A DNA stretch of 64,000 nt from Methylobacter sp. (GCA_004299305.1 SCPZ01000099.1:22455-86454); one strand, 5' to 3'. Shown: positions 10,059-20,944, counted from the first letter of the stretch. Notes: generated by a model from the sequence alone, not told the origin. Program-made: numbers and translations.

Positions 10059-11531
10059 CTATTTTTTTATATAAAGATCGGTAATCGAGCCGGTGATTAT
10101 TTCAGCCGCGAAAGCGAAGGTTTCGGATAGCATCGGATGAGGGTGGATGGTCAAACCGACATCTTCGGCATCGGCCCCCATTTCCAGGGCTAATACCGCT
10201 TCAGCAATTAATTCACCGGCATTGGGGCCGGTCATGCCTGCACCGAGTATCCGGCCTGTTTCCTTTTCACAGAGTATTTTTGTCAAACCTTCCTTGCGTC
10301 CCAGCGTTAATGAGCGTCCGCTAGCTGCCCATGGAAAGACCGCTTTGTCATAAGCTATACCTTGTTGTTTGGCTTGATTTTCAGTTAAACCCATCCAGGT
10401 TACTTCAGGATCGGTGTAGGCAACAGCAGGAATGGTTAGGGCGTCGAATCCGGCTTTTAGGCCAGCCGCAACTTCGGCGGCAACTTTACCTTCATGGGTG
10501 GCTTTGTGCGCCAACATGGGGTTGCCGACTATATCACCTATCGCAAAGATATGAGGGATGTTGGTACGCTGTTGCTTATCGACAGCGATAAAGCCGAGCT
10601 CATCGACATTAACCCCGGCCAGCTCGGCACCGATCAACTTGCCGTTAGGTCTGCGTCCTACTGCGACTAAAACCGCATCAAATAACTCCGATTCCGGCGC
10701 GCCTTTGCCTTTATCGCCTATGCCGTCAGCCGACAGGGAACCGGCGCGGTCAAAGGAAACTTTCAAACCGTCTTCTTGGGCTTCAATGGAAGTAACCCGT
10801 GTTTCCAGCCAGATGTTTTTATATTGTTTTTTAATGCGTCGGTACAGCGGGGTAACCAAGTCGTTATCGCAACCGGGAATAATTTGATTCATTAGTTCGA
10901 CTACGCTGATTTCCGAGCCCAAGGCATGGTAAACCGTGGCCATTTCCAAGCCTATGATACCGCCGCCTACGATCAACAGTTTTTTAGGTATTTCTTTTAA
11001 CGCCAGCGCATCGGTCGAATTCCATAAACGCGGATCATCATTTGGGAAAACGGGGATTTTAGTGGGATGCGATCCTGCTGCAATAATTGCCTGTTCAAAG
11101 CTGACGGTTTTAACACCGGTTTCGGTTGTTATCTCAACTGTGTTGGCTGAGGTAAATAGTCCTGTGCCCTGAATCAAGGTTATTTTGCGTTGTTTTACCA
11201 GGCCTGCCAGTCCATCGCCCAATGTTTTGGTAACGCTTTCTTTCCATGATCGAATTTTGTTTATATCAACACTCGGTTTGCCGTAACTGAGGCCGTGTTG
11301 TTCGAATTCATTGACTTCATGAATGATCTGCGCGATATGCAGCAGAGCTTTAGAAGGAATACATCCGACATTAAGGCACACTCCGCCAAGAGCAGGGTAG
11401 CGCTCGATCAAGACCACCTGTTTGCCTAAATCGGCGGCGCGAAATGCTGCTGTGTATCCGCCGGGGCCGCCGCCCAGTACCAGAACTTCTGCATGTATTG
11501 CAGATTCATTAACCGCTGGATTAGCATCCAT
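10059..11531 (-). CDS. lpdA: Dihydrolipoyl dehydrogenase (E3)
   Basis: FAD flavoprotein that reoxidises the dihydrolipoyl group of the E2 subunit with NAD+. The FAD-binding GGGPGGYTAAF, redox-active disulfide GGVCLNVGCIPSK, NAD-binding GGGIIGLEMA and C-terminal HPHPMLSE (His-Glu pair) are all present. I start at MDANPAVNESAIHAEVLVLG because AGGAAG precedes this ATG and the longer track start would run into aceF. That gives 490 residues. Last gene of the aceE-aceF-lpdA operon, 49 bases after aceF. Confidence 0.96.
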   Translation of the reverse strand: MDANPAVNESAIHAEVLVLGGGPGGYTAAFRAADLGKQVVLIERYPALGGVCLNVGCIPSKALLHIAQIIHEVNEFEQHGLSYGKPSVDINKIRSWKESVTKTLGDGLAGLVKQRKITLIQGTGLFTSANTVEITTETGVKTVSFEQAIIAAGSHPTKIPVFPNDDPRLWNSTDALALKEIPKKLLIVGGGIIGLEMATVYHALGSEISVVELMNQIIPGCDNDLVTPLYRRIKKQYKNIWLETRVTSIEAQEDGLKVSFDRAGSLSADGIGDKGKGAPESELFDAVLVAVGRRPNGKLIGAELAGVNVDELGFIAVDKQQRTNIPHIFAIGDIVGNPMLAHKATHEGKVAAEVAAGLKAGFDALTIPAVAYTDPEVTWMGLTENQAKQQGIAYDKAVFPWAASGRSLTLGRKEGLTKILCEKETGRILGAGMTGPNAGELIAEAVLALEMGADAEDVGLTIHPHPMLSETFAFAAEIITGSITDLYIKK

Positions 11532-11580
11532 ATTATTCTTCCTGATTAAAGTTAAGTAACTACTCTGTACGTTCCATTTT

Positions 11581-12870
11581 TTAAAGTAACAACCTGCGAA
11601 TATCACCCAAATACTGTTTAATGACAGCCATGAAACGTGCCCCTTCCACGCCGTCAATCACGCGATGGTCGTAAGTTAGGTCGAGCGGTAACATTAAGCG
11701 AGGTATAAACTCCTTGCCATCCCAAACCGGCTGCATTTTGGCACGGGTAACGCCGAGTATCGCCACTTCCGGGGCATTGACGATAGGGGTAAAAGCCGTG
11801 CCGCCGATACCGCCGAGACTGGAAATGGTGATGCATCCACCTTGCATATCGCTAGGCATCAGCTTGCCCTGACGGGCTTTGTTGCTTTTTTCGGCCAGTT
11901 CGGCGGTTAATTCGTTAATGCCTTTTCGGTTGACGTCGCGCAGCACCGGTACCACTAAACCGTTGGGCGTATCGACCGCGATGCCGATATTGAAATATTT
12001 CTTGAAGATCAGTTTTTCGCCATCGGCAGACAGTGATGCGTTAAATTGCGGGAACTGTTCCATCGCAGAAACCAAGGCCTTGATTATAAAAACAAGGCCG
12101 GTGATTTTGACGTCATCCTTGGATTTTTCGGTGTTCAGCCCAATGCGGAACGCTTCCATTTCGGTGATGTCCGCCTCGTCATGGTAAGTAACCATAGGCA
12201 GGTTCAACCACACGCGACTCAGGTTTTGCCCGGTCAGTCGTTTGATCTTGTTTAGTTTTTGTTCTTCTATAGCACCGAATTGGGAGAAATCGACGCTCGG
12301 CATTGCCGGGATTCCGCTGCCGCTTTGCGCTACGCCTTCAGTTATGATCTTTTTAACGAAGTTTTTCACGTCGTCTTTTAAGATGCGTCCTTTACGGCCG
12401 CTGCCGACGGTGATTTTTTGTATATCAACGCCCAGTTCGCGGGCGAAAAGACGAACCGCCGGTGTGGCGTGAGCCGCTCTTGCTGAACCGATGCTGGGTT
12501 GTTGTTCTGCCTCCTGCATCTTTGCAGGCTCGGGTTCAGGGATAACAATAACCGGTTCAGGTGCTTTTTCCTCGCTTGCCGCCGCTTGCTGTACCGATTC
12601 TGCCGGTTGTGCGGGGCTAACCGCTTCGTCACTTGTCAATACTTTTGCAATTAAAGTCCCTTCCGAAACTTTATCGCCGGGTTTGATAAACAATTCCTGC
12701 ACCGTGCCCGTCGCGCTGGAGGGCAAATCTATGCTGGCTTTGTCGGTTTCAAGTATCGCCAAGGTTTGTTCCAGTTTTACCTCGTCGCCTAGTTTAACCA
12801 ATACGTCTACTACGTCGATATTTTCGACATTGCCAACATCAGGAACCTTAATTTCAATCAATAAAGCCAT
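11581..12870 (-). CDS. aceF: Dihydrolipoyllysine acetyltransferase (E2 of pyruvate dehydrogenase)
   Basis: The 429-residue core subunit that transfers acetyl groups to CoA. Order of domains: one lipoyl domain (residues 1-75, lipoylated Lys in LETDKASIDLP), an Ala/Pro/Glu-rich linker, the peripheral subunit-binding domain (about 130-170, HATPAVRLFARELGVD) and the catalytic domain ending with DHRVIDG. E. coli has three lipoyl domains; here only one is present, which is common in other proteobacteria. It lies 15 bases after aceE. Confidence 0.96.
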   Translation of the reverse strand: MALLIEIKVPDVGNVENIDVVDVLVKLGDEVKLEQTLAILETDKASIDLPSSATGTVQELFIKPGDKVSEGTLIAKVLTSDEAVSPAQPAESVQQAAASEEKAPEPVIVIPEPEPAKMQEAEQQPSIGSARAAHATPAVRLFARELGVDIQKITVGSGRKGRILKDDVKNFVKKIITEGVAQSGSGIPAMPSVDFSQFGAIEEQKLNKIKRLTGQNLSRVWLNLPMVTYHDEADITEMEAFRIGLNTEKSKDDVKITGLVFIIKALVSAMEQFPQFNASLSADGEKLIFKKYFNIGIAVDTPNGLVVPVLRDVNRKGINELTAELAEKSNKARQGKLMPSDMQGGCITISSLGGIGGTAFTPIVNAPEVAILGVTRAKMQPVWDGKEFIPRLMLPLDLTYDHRVIDGVEGARFMAVIKQYLGDIRRLLL

Positions 12871-12885
12871 TTTTGCGTTCTTCCG

Positions 12886-15564
12886 TTAAATTAGCCAAGG
12901 GGCCGCTGCTTCAGGGTTTATACCGTATTTGGCAATAGCCACATCCACTTTGGCGGCATCAAACTGCCCCAGGTCTGCCAAACTCTTTAGCGCTGCAATT
13001 GTGACATGATAGCGGTCTACCTCAAAAAAACGGCGCAGATTTTCGCGCGTATCGGAACGACCGAAGCCATCGGTACCCAATACCGTATAAGGGGAGGAAA
13101 TAAGACCGCGAATCTGTTCGGCAAAGGCGCGGGTGTAATCGCTGGCGGCTATCACCGGACCTTGCGCATTGGCAAGACAATGCGCCACATGGGCTTGCTT
13201 GGGCGTTTCGGTGGGATGCAGACGATTCCAGCGCTCACAGTATTGGCCGTTTCTAGCCAGTTCGGTAAAGCTGGTGCAGCTCCATAAGTCTGCTTCCACA
13301 CCCCAGTCATTGTGCAACAATTGGGCGGCTGCTTCGACTTCCCGGAAAATCGTTCCTGAGCCCAACAACTGCACCCGAGGCGCTACGGTGTTGGCGCTTT
13401 TCTTGAAGCTGTACATGCCTTTGAGTATGTCCAGCTCTACGCCTTTAGGCATAGCGGGATGGGCATAGTTTTCGTTCATCACCGTGATGTAATAGAAAAC
13501 ATCTTCTTGTTCGACATACATGCGTCGTAGACCGTCTTGAATGATTACCGCCAGTTCATAGGCATAAGTCGGATCGTAAGACACGCAATTAGGTACGGTT
13601 GCCGACATCAGATGACTGTGTCCGTCTTCATGTTGCAGGCCTTCGCCGTTCAGCGTGGTTCTGCCTGCCGTACCGCCCATTAAAAAGCCACGCGTACGTT
13701 GGTCGGCGGCGGCCCAGATTAAATCGCCGACCCGCTGGAAGCCGAACATCGAATAATAAATAAAAAACGGGATCATCGGTACATTATGCGTTGAGTACGA
13801 GGTGCCCGCCGCAATCCAATCACACAAACCGCCCGCTTCATTAATGCCTTCCTGCATGACCTGTCCATGTTTGTCTTCCTTGTAAAACATCAGCTGATCG
13901 GCGTCTTGCGGGGTATACAATTGCCCAACCTGTGACCAGATGCCCAGTTGGCGGAACATGCCTTCCATACCAAAAGTTCTTGATTCGTCGGGGACAATCG
14001 GTACGACACGTTTGCCGATGTTTTTGTCTTTAGCCAGAATGTTAAGCAGGCGGACAAAAGCCATGGTAGTGGAGATTTCGCGGCCTTCGCCGCTGGCTTC
14101 CAGCAACGGCTTGAAGTCGCTCAATACCGGCACATCCAAGGCATAAGACTTGGTTCTTCTGGCCGGCAAATGGCCGCCCAGTTCGTTACGACGCTTCTGC
14201 ATGTAAGCCAGCTCTTTTGAGCCTTCTGGAAAGCTCAGATAGGGCAGGTCGTTCAACTCTTCATCGGTAATCGGCAATGCATACCGGCTGCGAAAGTTGC
14301 TTAACGAACTGGGGCTCATTTTTTTCTGTTGATGAGAGATATTCTGGGCTTCTCCTGAATCGCCCATACCATAACCTTTAATGGTTTTAGCCAGGATGAC
14401 GGTGGGCTGTCCCTGATGATGCACTGCGGCATGGAAAGCGGCAAAAACTTTAACCGGATCATGTCCTCCGCGATTAAGTTCATAAATGTCGCGATCCGAC
14501 CAGTCGGAAACCATGGCTTTTAATTCCGGGGTATTAAAAAAGTGTTCACGAACATAGGCGCCGTCTTTAGCTTTAAAGGTTTGATAATCGCCATCGACGC
14601 AGGACATCATACGAGCCGCCAATAGCCCGTCTTTGTCACGCGCCAGTAATGCATCCCAACGTTGCCCCCAAACCAGCTTGATTACATTCCAACCGGCGCC
14701 GCGAAATTCACCTTCCAATTCCTGAATAATTTTGCCATTGCCCCGAACCGGTCCATCCAGGCGCTGCAAGTTGCAGTTGATAACAAAAATAAGATTGTCC
14801 AGTTTTTCCCGTCCGGCCATGCCTATGGCGCCCAAAGACTCGGGTTCATCGGTTTCGCCATCGCCAAGAAAGCTCCAGACTTTGCGACCTGAGGTATCGG
14901 CAAAACCGCGGTCTTGTAAATAGCGCATAAAACGCGCCTGATAAATAGCCATAATCGGCCCAAGGCCCATAGAAACCGTCGGAAACTGCCAAAAATCAGG
15001 CATCAACCAGGGGTGAGGATAAGACGGTAAGCCGTTACCGTTCACTTCCTGGCGAAAGTTATCCATCTGTTCCAGTGTCAAGCGCCCCAGCAAAAATGCA
15101 CGGGCATAATCACCCGGCGTTAAATGGCCTTGAGTAAAAATCAAATCGCCATCATGTTGATCTGAAGGCGCATGCCAAAAATGGTTATAACCGACATCAT
15201 ACAACGTTGCTGCCGAAGCAAAACTGGCGATATGTCCGCCGACGTTGGTATGCTTATTCGCCCGCAATACCATCATCATCGCATTCCAGCGGACATAAGC
15301 ACGAATTTTGTGTTCGATAGTCACGTCACCGGGAAACTGCGCTTGTTGCGCAACGGGAATGGTATTGAGATACGCTGTGTTGGCGCTGAAAGGGATATCA
15401 AATCCTGCATTCCGGGTTACTGCAACCAACTGCTCAATCAAAAAGTGTACACGCTCGCTGCCATCGTGATCCAGGACGGCTTGCAGCGCTTCAACCCACT
15501 CCCTGGTTTCTGCTGGATCGATGTCATTTAGTCCGGTGATTTTTGAGATTAAACTGTTGGTCAT
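12886..15564 (-). CDS. aceE: Pyruvate dehydrogenase E1 component, homodimeric type
   Basis: Thiamine-diphosphate enzyme that decarboxylates pyruvate and acetylates the lipoyl group of AceF. The 892 residues compare with 887 in E. coli. The ThDP-binding GDGETDEPES segment and later LNGEGLQHEDGHSH, SYDPTYAYELAV are conserved. First gene of the operon; AGGATC lies nine bases upstream of the ATG. The upstream 900 bases hold no convincing gene, so the promoter lies there. Confidence 0.97.
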   Translation of the reverse strand: MTNSLISKITGLNDIDPAETREWVEALQAVLDHDGSERVHFLIEQLVAVTRNAGFDIPFSANTAYLNTIPVAQQAQFPGDVTIEHKIRAYVRWNAMMMVLRANKHTNVGGHIASFASAATLYDVGYNHFWHAPSDQHDGDLIFTQGHLTPGDYARAFLLGRLTLEQMDNFRQEVNGNGLPSYPHPWLMPDFWQFPTVSMGLGPIMAIYQARFMRYLQDRGFADTSGRKVWSFLGDGETDEPESLGAIGMAGREKLDNLIFVINCNLQRLDGPVRGNGKIIQELEGEFRGAGWNVIKLVWGQRWDALLARDKDGLLAARMMSCVDGDYQTFKAKDGAYVREHFFNTPELKAMVSDWSDRDIYELNRGGHDPVKVFAAFHAAVHHQGQPTVILAKTIKGYGMGDSGEAQNISHQQKKMSPSSLSNFRSRYALPITDEELNDLPYLSFPEGSKELAYMQKRRNELGGHLPARRTKSYALDVPVLSDFKPLLEASGEGREISTTMAFVRLLNILAKDKNIGKRVVPIVPDESRTFGMEGMFRQLGIWSQVGQLYTPQDADQLMFYKEDKHGQVMQEGINEAGGLCDWIAAGTSYSTHNVPMIPFFIYYSMFGFQRVGDLIWAAADQRTRGFLMGGTAGRTTLNGEGLQHEDGHSHLMSATVPNCVSYDPTYAYELAVIIQDGLRRMYVEQEDVFYYITVMNENYAHPAMPKGVELDILKGMYSFKKSANTVAPRVQLLGSGTIFREVEAAAQLLHNDWGVEADLWSCTSFTELARNGQYCERWNRLHPTETPKQAHVAHCLANAQGPVIAASDYTRAFAEQIRGLISSPYTVLGTDGFGRSDTRENLRRFFEVDRYHVTIAALKSLADLGQFDAAKVDVAIAKYGINPEAAAPWLI

Positions 15565-16453
15565 TGATTGATCCTGTTACGACGGGTATGCATGGATTAA
15601 AGAAGTGTAAGTTAGGTTTACCCATAGGGCGCAAGAGCATAGCGTAACTTACGTACTCTAACTGAAATAGCTTAAAGGCCGGAAACGCTCTACTTATTGC
15701 GCATAGTATAAACAATGCAGGGGGGGCAATGCACCCGTTTTAGTCATTTTGATACTGAGAATGGGCTGATCGATTCGGGTTTAACTCGGATCGCAACTAT
15801 CCAAGAGTAATAATGGAAATCACACATCGTTACAACTGAACGAAGTTATCCATGAGCGCAGCATCAGTCGGTAATAGGCCAAAGTCGTTACGGCTAGTGT
15901 TTATCAATCATTGCCGTAGGTAGCGTAATACGGCAAATTTTTTTTTAGGATTCCTAGGATTTTTCTCTGTTTTTCTGGTTTTAATACCTGAGTAATTTTA
16001 ATGAATTGAGCTGGGTTAGTGAAGTAAATTAGCAGAAAGCAAGAGGTGATTTGTTCGATATAAACGATCAAATCGATTAAATCGATTGACAGAGATCGAT
16101 ATGAGTAATACAATTTTTTCCAAGATATTGCTTGATTGTGTTTGTATCGGCAGCGTAATAAATAAGTATTGCTAATCAAGGGTTACTAAGGAAATTGCAA
16201 TGCAAGAGAGCCGATAAGATGTTTTCATTATTGGTATCCGGCATATAAAGCGCGTTAGATATTGAGGTATTGAACCAATCATAACGTTGGCTTGGATTTC
16301 TGGAGTCGTAAAGCTGGGTTCTGTTGTAGATCAATACTTAGAGAAGCAACATTAGCACGGATTGCTTATGAGATTGATGGGGAAGGGGATAGGTCGGTGA
16401 TTTTAAAACAACGGCGGTTTAACGTGTAATTAATAGCAGTTTCTTTAAATCTT
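15565..16453. other. Long intergenic region upstream of aceE
   Basis: About 890 bases between the divergent aceE and M41-like genes. I see an 8-bp inverted pair (GTAAGTTA at 15607, TAACTTAC at 15645) close to aceE, a possible operator. There is an AT-rich stretch near 16065-16105 with repeated ATCGATT/AAATCGATT. A 91-codon ORF on the minus strand (15904-16179) lacks a recognisable family or good ribosome binding site and is probably spurious. Confidence 0.5.
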
Positions 16454-17200
16454 ATGGTGCTTAATATGAAACGAAACAAAGTAATTGAAGCTTTCGGTCA
16501 AGATAAATTAATAGAGCATAAACAACGCGTTGCTTTTCATGAAGCAGGGCATGCTGCAGGCATTCATTTAAATAATCAAGCTAGAAACCTGCCGCCGGTT
16601 TTTTTTAAAATTATTTTTAAAGAAATGAACGACCAGACAGCCTCGGATGTCATGGCTTATCAATCAACTCATGACGATTGTCTGGCACGAGTGGAAGGCG
16701 GGCGGTTAATTGAATTGTTACCCCCTTCTATTGATTGCTTAGTGCATGAATTAGCGGAACACGATGACATCATTGTGCAATTGGTAAAGGATTATATGAC
16801 AGCCTTTGAGGCGGACATTATTAATCTGCTTATCGGGCCTTTGGCTGAAGCTAAACATGTCGCGGACACCGATGATGAGTTGTTTAATCATAAGTTGGTT
16901 ACCCTGGACGCATTAAAAAATTATGGCGGCAGTTCCGATATTGCCTTGGCTAACGAATATTTACAATGTTTCTCTGCCGATAAACAACAACAAAATGAAA
17001 AATTGGCTGAGCTGTTTAGCATTGCATTTGATTTTATAAATAATGCAGCAAACTGGGCGGCTATTTCCAATCTAGCCGGATATATTCTAGGTAGTCGTAA
17101 AAATGTTATTTATTGCGAGGAAATTTTTTCAACGCTTGATCAGTCGGTAGCTCACTTTCAAAATCGGGTAAGCCAGACCAGGAGTTATCGCTATGGATAA
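16454..17200 (+). CDS. M41-like zinc metalloprotease domain protein
   Basis: A 248-residue soluble protein carrying the FtsH-type zinc motif VAFHEAGHAAG (HEAGH) near residues 27-37 without any AAA+ ATPase domain. Further on, LIGPLAEAKH and GGSSDIALANEYL recall the FtsH segments GGRAAEE and GASNDIxxAT, the latter carrying the third zinc ligand (Asp). Probably a stand-alone M41-family peptidase. Its 3' end overlaps the next gene, which encodes a degenerate FtsH AAA domain, by eight bases. An alternative ATG lies four codons in. No good ribosome binding site is seen. Confidence 0.7.
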   Translation: MVLNMKRNKVIEAFGQDKLIEHKQRVAFHEAGHAAGIHLNNQARNLPPVFFKIIFKEMNDQTASDVMAYQSTHDDCLARVEGGRLIELLPPSIDCLVHELAEHDDIIVQLVKDYMTAFEADIINLLIGPLAEAKHVADTDDELFNHKLVTLDALKNYGGSSDIALANEYLQCFSADKQQQNEKLAELFSIAFDFINNAANWAAISNLAGYILGSRKNVIYCEEIFSTLDQSVAHFQNRVSQTRSYRYG

Positions 17201-17588
17201 CTTAAAGAACAATATCATTACTGAGGGGCTCATGTTGTTGGGTAATCTCTTCGGTTATCTCAAAAAATTAGTGATGGTTGGTTTTCCATTTAAGCGAGAA
17301 CTTATAGAGTCCATCGATTTTTTAAGAACACTGGAAAATATCCATGGATTAGGTGGACGAATGGCTCAGGGCGAGCTATTGGAAGAGGGGCATGGAACTG
17401 AAAAAAACCTGTTGGCCTGTGCTGTTTCTGAGGAGGCTCAGGTGTTGTTCTTTAACATCAGCGGGTCGGAATTCATTGAACTGTATGTTAGTCCTGGCGT
17501 TGCCGGAATACGGGAACTTTGGAATAAAGCGGTGCTGTTTGCCGGACGTTTCGGTCACCAAGTTATTGTCGATAGACCGGGTGTCTAA
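17193..17588 (+). CDS. Degenerate FtsH-like AAA domain protein lacking Walker motifs
   Basis: A 131-residue protein whose residues 30-131 follow the FtsH AAA domain in order: IDFLRTLENIHGLGGRMAQG corresponds to the EIVDFLKxPxxFxxLGxRxPKG helix-loop, and FFNISGSEFIELYVSPGVAG to FFxISGSDFVEMFVGVGASR. Where FtsH has GPPGTGKT this has EGHGTEKN, and where FtsH has FIDEID it reads IVDRPG and then ends. ATP binding and hydrolysis should be lost. It is either a decayed ftsH fragment or a scaffold partner of the overlapping M41-like peptidase gene. Confidence 0.65.
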   Translation: MDNLKNNIITEGLMLLGNLFGYLKKLVMVGFPFKRELIESIDFLRTLENIHGLGGRMAQGELLEEGHGTEKNLLACAVSEEAQVLFFNISGSEFIELYVSPGVAGIRELWNKAVLFAGRFGHQVIVDRPGV

Positions 17589-17678
17589 GTTATCTTGGCA
17601 TCGTTCCGATATGCAGCGTCGTGTTTATTGACGGGTTTTCAATCTTCAACTTGGGCCCCGCGCAAAGGAGAACAGTTC

Positions 17679-17924
17679 ATGAAAATTAATAAGCCAGTAA
17701 CCGAAGTAAAGCATCTTTTTTGCGATAGCGACTTTGGCGTTTCAAATATCTTTACGGAAGACGAACTTAGAGACCAAGTAGCCATTTTTTTGGGTGAACG
17801 TTTGGCCGATGAGATTGTATTGGGACGACTATCAAGCGGGACTCGGAATGATTTGGAAAAAACCGGTGAGATCGCCAAAAATAATGACTGTAAGCCAAGT
17901 ATAAGCAAAAAATGGGGGAATTGA
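17679..17924 (+). pseudogene. Chimeric remnant: chemoreceptor 5' end fused to an FtsH peptidase fragment
   Basis: An 81-codon ORF with a good AAGGAG site. Its first 26 bases are identical to the start of the PAS chemoreceptor gene at 18215, and the next codons still resemble it ([18 protein letters not shown]). From IFTEDELRDQVAIFLGERLADE onward it matches the FtsH peptidase domain, including SSGTRNDLEKTGEIA for STGASNDIERATEIA, and then stops. No zinc motif is present. It reads as a recombination product between a chemoreceptor and an ftsH-like gene. I treat it as non-functional, although it could be translated. Confidence 0.6.
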
Positions 17925-18214
17925 GATTGTCTATGTTCACTAAGGTATCGCGGTTGCAGTGATGAATATAGTCCGTTTTAGAAGCCAAGAAGGAGAAGTG
18001 CGTGCTCATTAAATTACCGTCGCAAACAGTTTGGTATCGGAATACCGACCGATTTGTTACAAGAAAAAGATAACTACTCAGTGGTATCAGTGTTTCTATT
18101 TTTCTAGCTGCTGAGTGGAGAAGAACTTAAAAGCCGTAAGGCGCATAAGTGTAATCGAAACAAGAAAATCAATACTCCGTAAGTTAACCATTAGTTAAAT
18201 GGGAGGATCAGCAC

Positions 18215-20944
18215 ATGAAAATTAATAAGCCAGTAACCGATGTGGAACATGTTCTTAGCGACAGTGACTCTATTGTTTCCAACACCGATCTAAAAGGAGT
18301 GATCACCTACGCTAACGATACGTTTATTCGTATCAGCGGATATTCCAGAGAAGAGCTGATCGGGGCTCCACACAATATAGTGCGTCATCCCGATATGCCG
18401 CCCGAAGCCTTTGCAGATTTGTGGAGAGCGATGAAGGCCGCCCGCCCGTGGACCGGCATAGTCAAAAATCGCTGCAAAAACGGTGACTATTATTGGGTGT
18501 TGGCTAATGCCGCACCGATTCATGAAAATAATCAGCTGGTCGGTTACATGTCGGTGCGCAGTAAACCTGAGCGTGAACAAGTTGAGGCGGCCGATGCCGC
18601 TTATCGGTTATTTCGTGAAGGTAAGGCCGACAACCTGAAAATCCAGGATGGCAAAGTCGTTAAAGACACGCTGCTGTCACGGTTTAACGTATTCAAGTAT
18701 TTCAATATCAAAACCCGTCTGATTGCTATGGTCAGCCTGCTGTCGGTATTGCTGCTGGTTATCGGCAGTATAGGATTGTTCAGTATGCACAATGCCAAAG
18801 ACAGTCTGTTTACCGTGTATGAAAATCGTCTCCTGCCGATCAGCCAAATAACCTCGATTCAAACCTTACTGCTGACTAATCGACTCGCTATTGTCGACAG
18901 TCTTAATAACCCAAGCGCCGAGGTGATTTTGAAAAATACCGTCGAAGTGGAGCAAAACATCGACAAAATCACCCGGCTTAAGGATGCCTATATGGCTGCC
19001 CCGTTAAGCCATGAAGAAAAAATATTGGCAGACCAATTTGCCGAGTACAGAAAACACTTTGTGTCGGATGGATTAAAGCCGGCCATTACGGCCTTGCGAG
19101 CCAATGATATAACGCAGGCTTATAGGGTTGTTGCGGATAATATCAACACGCTTTACTTACCGGTCGGGAAGACTATTCAGCAGTTGCTGCAATTGCAGCT
19201 GGATGAGGCCAAGCAGGAGCTTGGGGCAGTCCAGTCACATTATGAGATGATTCGCAATATTTCCATTGGCCTGATCGGGATGGGTATTCCTATGGTTTTA
19301 TGGCTGGGCTTGGCCCTGATTCCTATCGTTATACATCCGCTCGAAGCAACCATTGCTCACTTCGGTCAAATTGCCCAGGGAAATTACAGGAATATCATTG
19401 AAATAGAACACAACAATGAAGTCGGAAAAGTCATGGAAGCCATTAAATCGATGCAGACCCGGCTCGGTTTTGATGTCGCGGAAACGCGGCGTATCGCCGA
19501 TGAAAACCTGTTGGTCAAGATTGCGTTGGATAACGTCAGTACGGGGGTCATGATTGCGGACAACAAGGGGGAAATTATTTATGTTAATAAGTCAGTCAGC
19601 GATATTTTCGGTAAAGCCGAGAAAGACATTCGTAAAGATTTGCCTAATTTCTCGGTAGATAAGCTGTTAGGTAGCAAAATTGACGGTTTTCATAAGAATC
19701 CTGAACATCAAGCATACTTACTCGCATCATTAACCGACACCTATATCGCCAGTATGGAATTAGGCGGTCGTTTCATGGCAGTCGCTGTCAATCCGGTTAT
19801 CAATGAACAGGGGGTGCATCTGGGATCGGTAGTCGAATGGCAGGATCGAACCGACGAAGTTGCGGTGGAAAAAGAGGTATCTACCATCGTGGTAGCCTCC
19901 AGTATGGGCGATTTCACCAAGCGCTTTGACTTGCATGGCAAAGCAGGTTTTCTGCGTGAGCTGGGCGAAGGTCTCAATCAAATGTTGTATACCAGCGCAA
20001 CCGGTCTCAATGAAGTGGTGCGTGTACTTGATGCGCTATCCCGTGGCGACTTGACGGAAACCATTACCAATGATTATCAAGGTACTTTTGGACAGCTTAA
20101 GGAAGACTCCAATACTACGGTCGAAAAACTTAAAGGAATCATCAATAAAATCAGGGATGCTACCGACAATATTAATGTCGGCGCTAAAGAAATTACGGTA
20201 GGTAACCATGATTTGTCGTATCGCACCGAACAACAATCCGCCAGTTTGCAAGAAACCGCCGCCAGCATGCAGGAACTTACCTCTACCGTACAAGCCAATG
20301 CCGAAAACGCCAAACAGGCCAATCAGCTTGTTATTGATGCTTCTAAGATAGCTGGTAGGGGAGGCGTCATTGTCGGCCAAGTTGTGACTACGATGGATGA
20401 ACTCAACGAAGCTTCGCACAAAATCAGTGACATTATTTCGGTAATTGATGACATCGCTTTTCAGACTAATATTCTCGCTTTCAACGCCGCCGTAGAAGCC
20501 GCTCGTGCCGGCGAGCACGGACAAGGTTTTGCGGTGGTAGCCGAAGAAGTGCGTCATCTTGCGCAACGCGCAGCCACATCCGCCGGGGAAATTAAAAATT
20601 TGATCGAGGGTTCGGTAGGAAAAATTAATGTCGGCACTAAACTGGCTGCCCAGGCAGGTTGTGCGATGGAAGAAATCCTTAGTTCTGTCAGTGGCGTCTC
20701 CAGCATGATGTCGGAAATAACCGCCGCCTCGGTTGAACAAAGCTCCGAGATCGAACAAATTAATTTAGCCATCACGCAAATGGATAATGTGATTCAACAA
20801 AATGCAGCTTTGGTTGAGCAAGCCGCTGTCGCCGCAGAATCACTTGAAGAACAAGCGCAAAATCTGGCTGTTATTGTGAGCTGTTTCAGGATAGATGGGG
20901 CAGGTATGCTTGTAAGTAGTAGGTGTGACACTTTGCAAAGCTAA
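18215..20944 (+). CDS. PAS-containing methyl-accepting chemotaxis protein
   Basis: A 909-residue receptor. N-terminal Aer-like PAS domain (about 15-125: [39 protein letters not shown]), transmembrane helix near 170-190, a four-helix sensor region, a second transmembrane helix near 350-375, HAMP, a second PAS-like domain ([20 protein letters not shown]), then the signalling hairpin with [20 protein letters not shown]. The tip has FNAAVEAA where Leu is usual before Asn. No CheR-docking pentapeptide at the C-terminus. Probably an energy or redox sensor. It is a paralogue of the receptor at 60263. GGGAGGA upstream is a strong ribosome binding site. Confidence 0.93.
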   Translation: MKINKPVTDVEHVLSDSDSIVSNTDLKGVITYANDTFIRISGYSREELIGAPHNIVRHPDMPPEAFADLWRAMKAARPWTGIVKNRCKNGDYYWVLANAAPIHENNQLVGYMSVRSKPEREQVEAADAAYRLFREGKADNLKIQDGKVVKDTLLSRFNVFKYFNIKTRLIAMVSLLSVLLLVIGSIGLFSMHNAKDSLFTVYENRLLPISQITSIQTLLLTNRLAIVDSLNNPSAEVILKNTVEVEQNIDKITRLKDAYMAAPLSHEEKILADQFAEYRKHFVSDGLKPAITALRANDITQAYRVVADNINTLYLPVGKTIQQLLQLQLDEAKQELGAVQSHYEMIRNISIGLIGMGIPMVLWLGLALIPIVIHPLEATIAHFGQIAQGNYRNIIEIEHNNEVGKVMEAIKSMQTRLGFDVAETRRIADENLLVKIALDNVSTGVMIADNKGEIIYVNKSVSDIFGKAEKDIRKDLPNFSVDKLLGSKIDGFHKNPEHQAYLLASLTDTYIASMELGGRFMAVAVNPVINEQGVHLGSVVEWQDRTDEVAVEKEVSTIVVASSMGDFTKRFDLHGKAGFLRELGEGLNQMLYTSATGLNEVVRVLDALSRGDLTETITNDYQGTFGQLKEDSNTTVEKLKGIINKIRDATDNINVGAKEITVGNHDLSYRTEQQSASLQETAASMQELTSTVQANAENAKQANQLVIDASKIAGRGGVIVGQVVTTMDELNEASHKISDIISVIDDIAFQTNILAFNAAVEAARAGEHGQGFAVVAEEVRHLAQRAATSAGEIKNLIEGSVGKINVGTKLAAQAGCAMEEILSSVSGVSSMMSEITAASVEQSSEIEQINLAITQMDNVIQQNAALVEQAAVAAESLEEQAQNLAVIVSCFRIDGAGMLVSSRCDTLQS

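Noticed and set aside
15904-16179. 91-codon minus-strand ORF upstream of aceE
   Set aside because: No family resemblance, no ribosome binding site, and AT-rich intergenic composition; probably chance.
20036-20758. 240-codon ORF on the minus strand
   Set aside because: Lies entirely opposite the chemoreceptor gene, with no family-like segments; a shadow of that gene.
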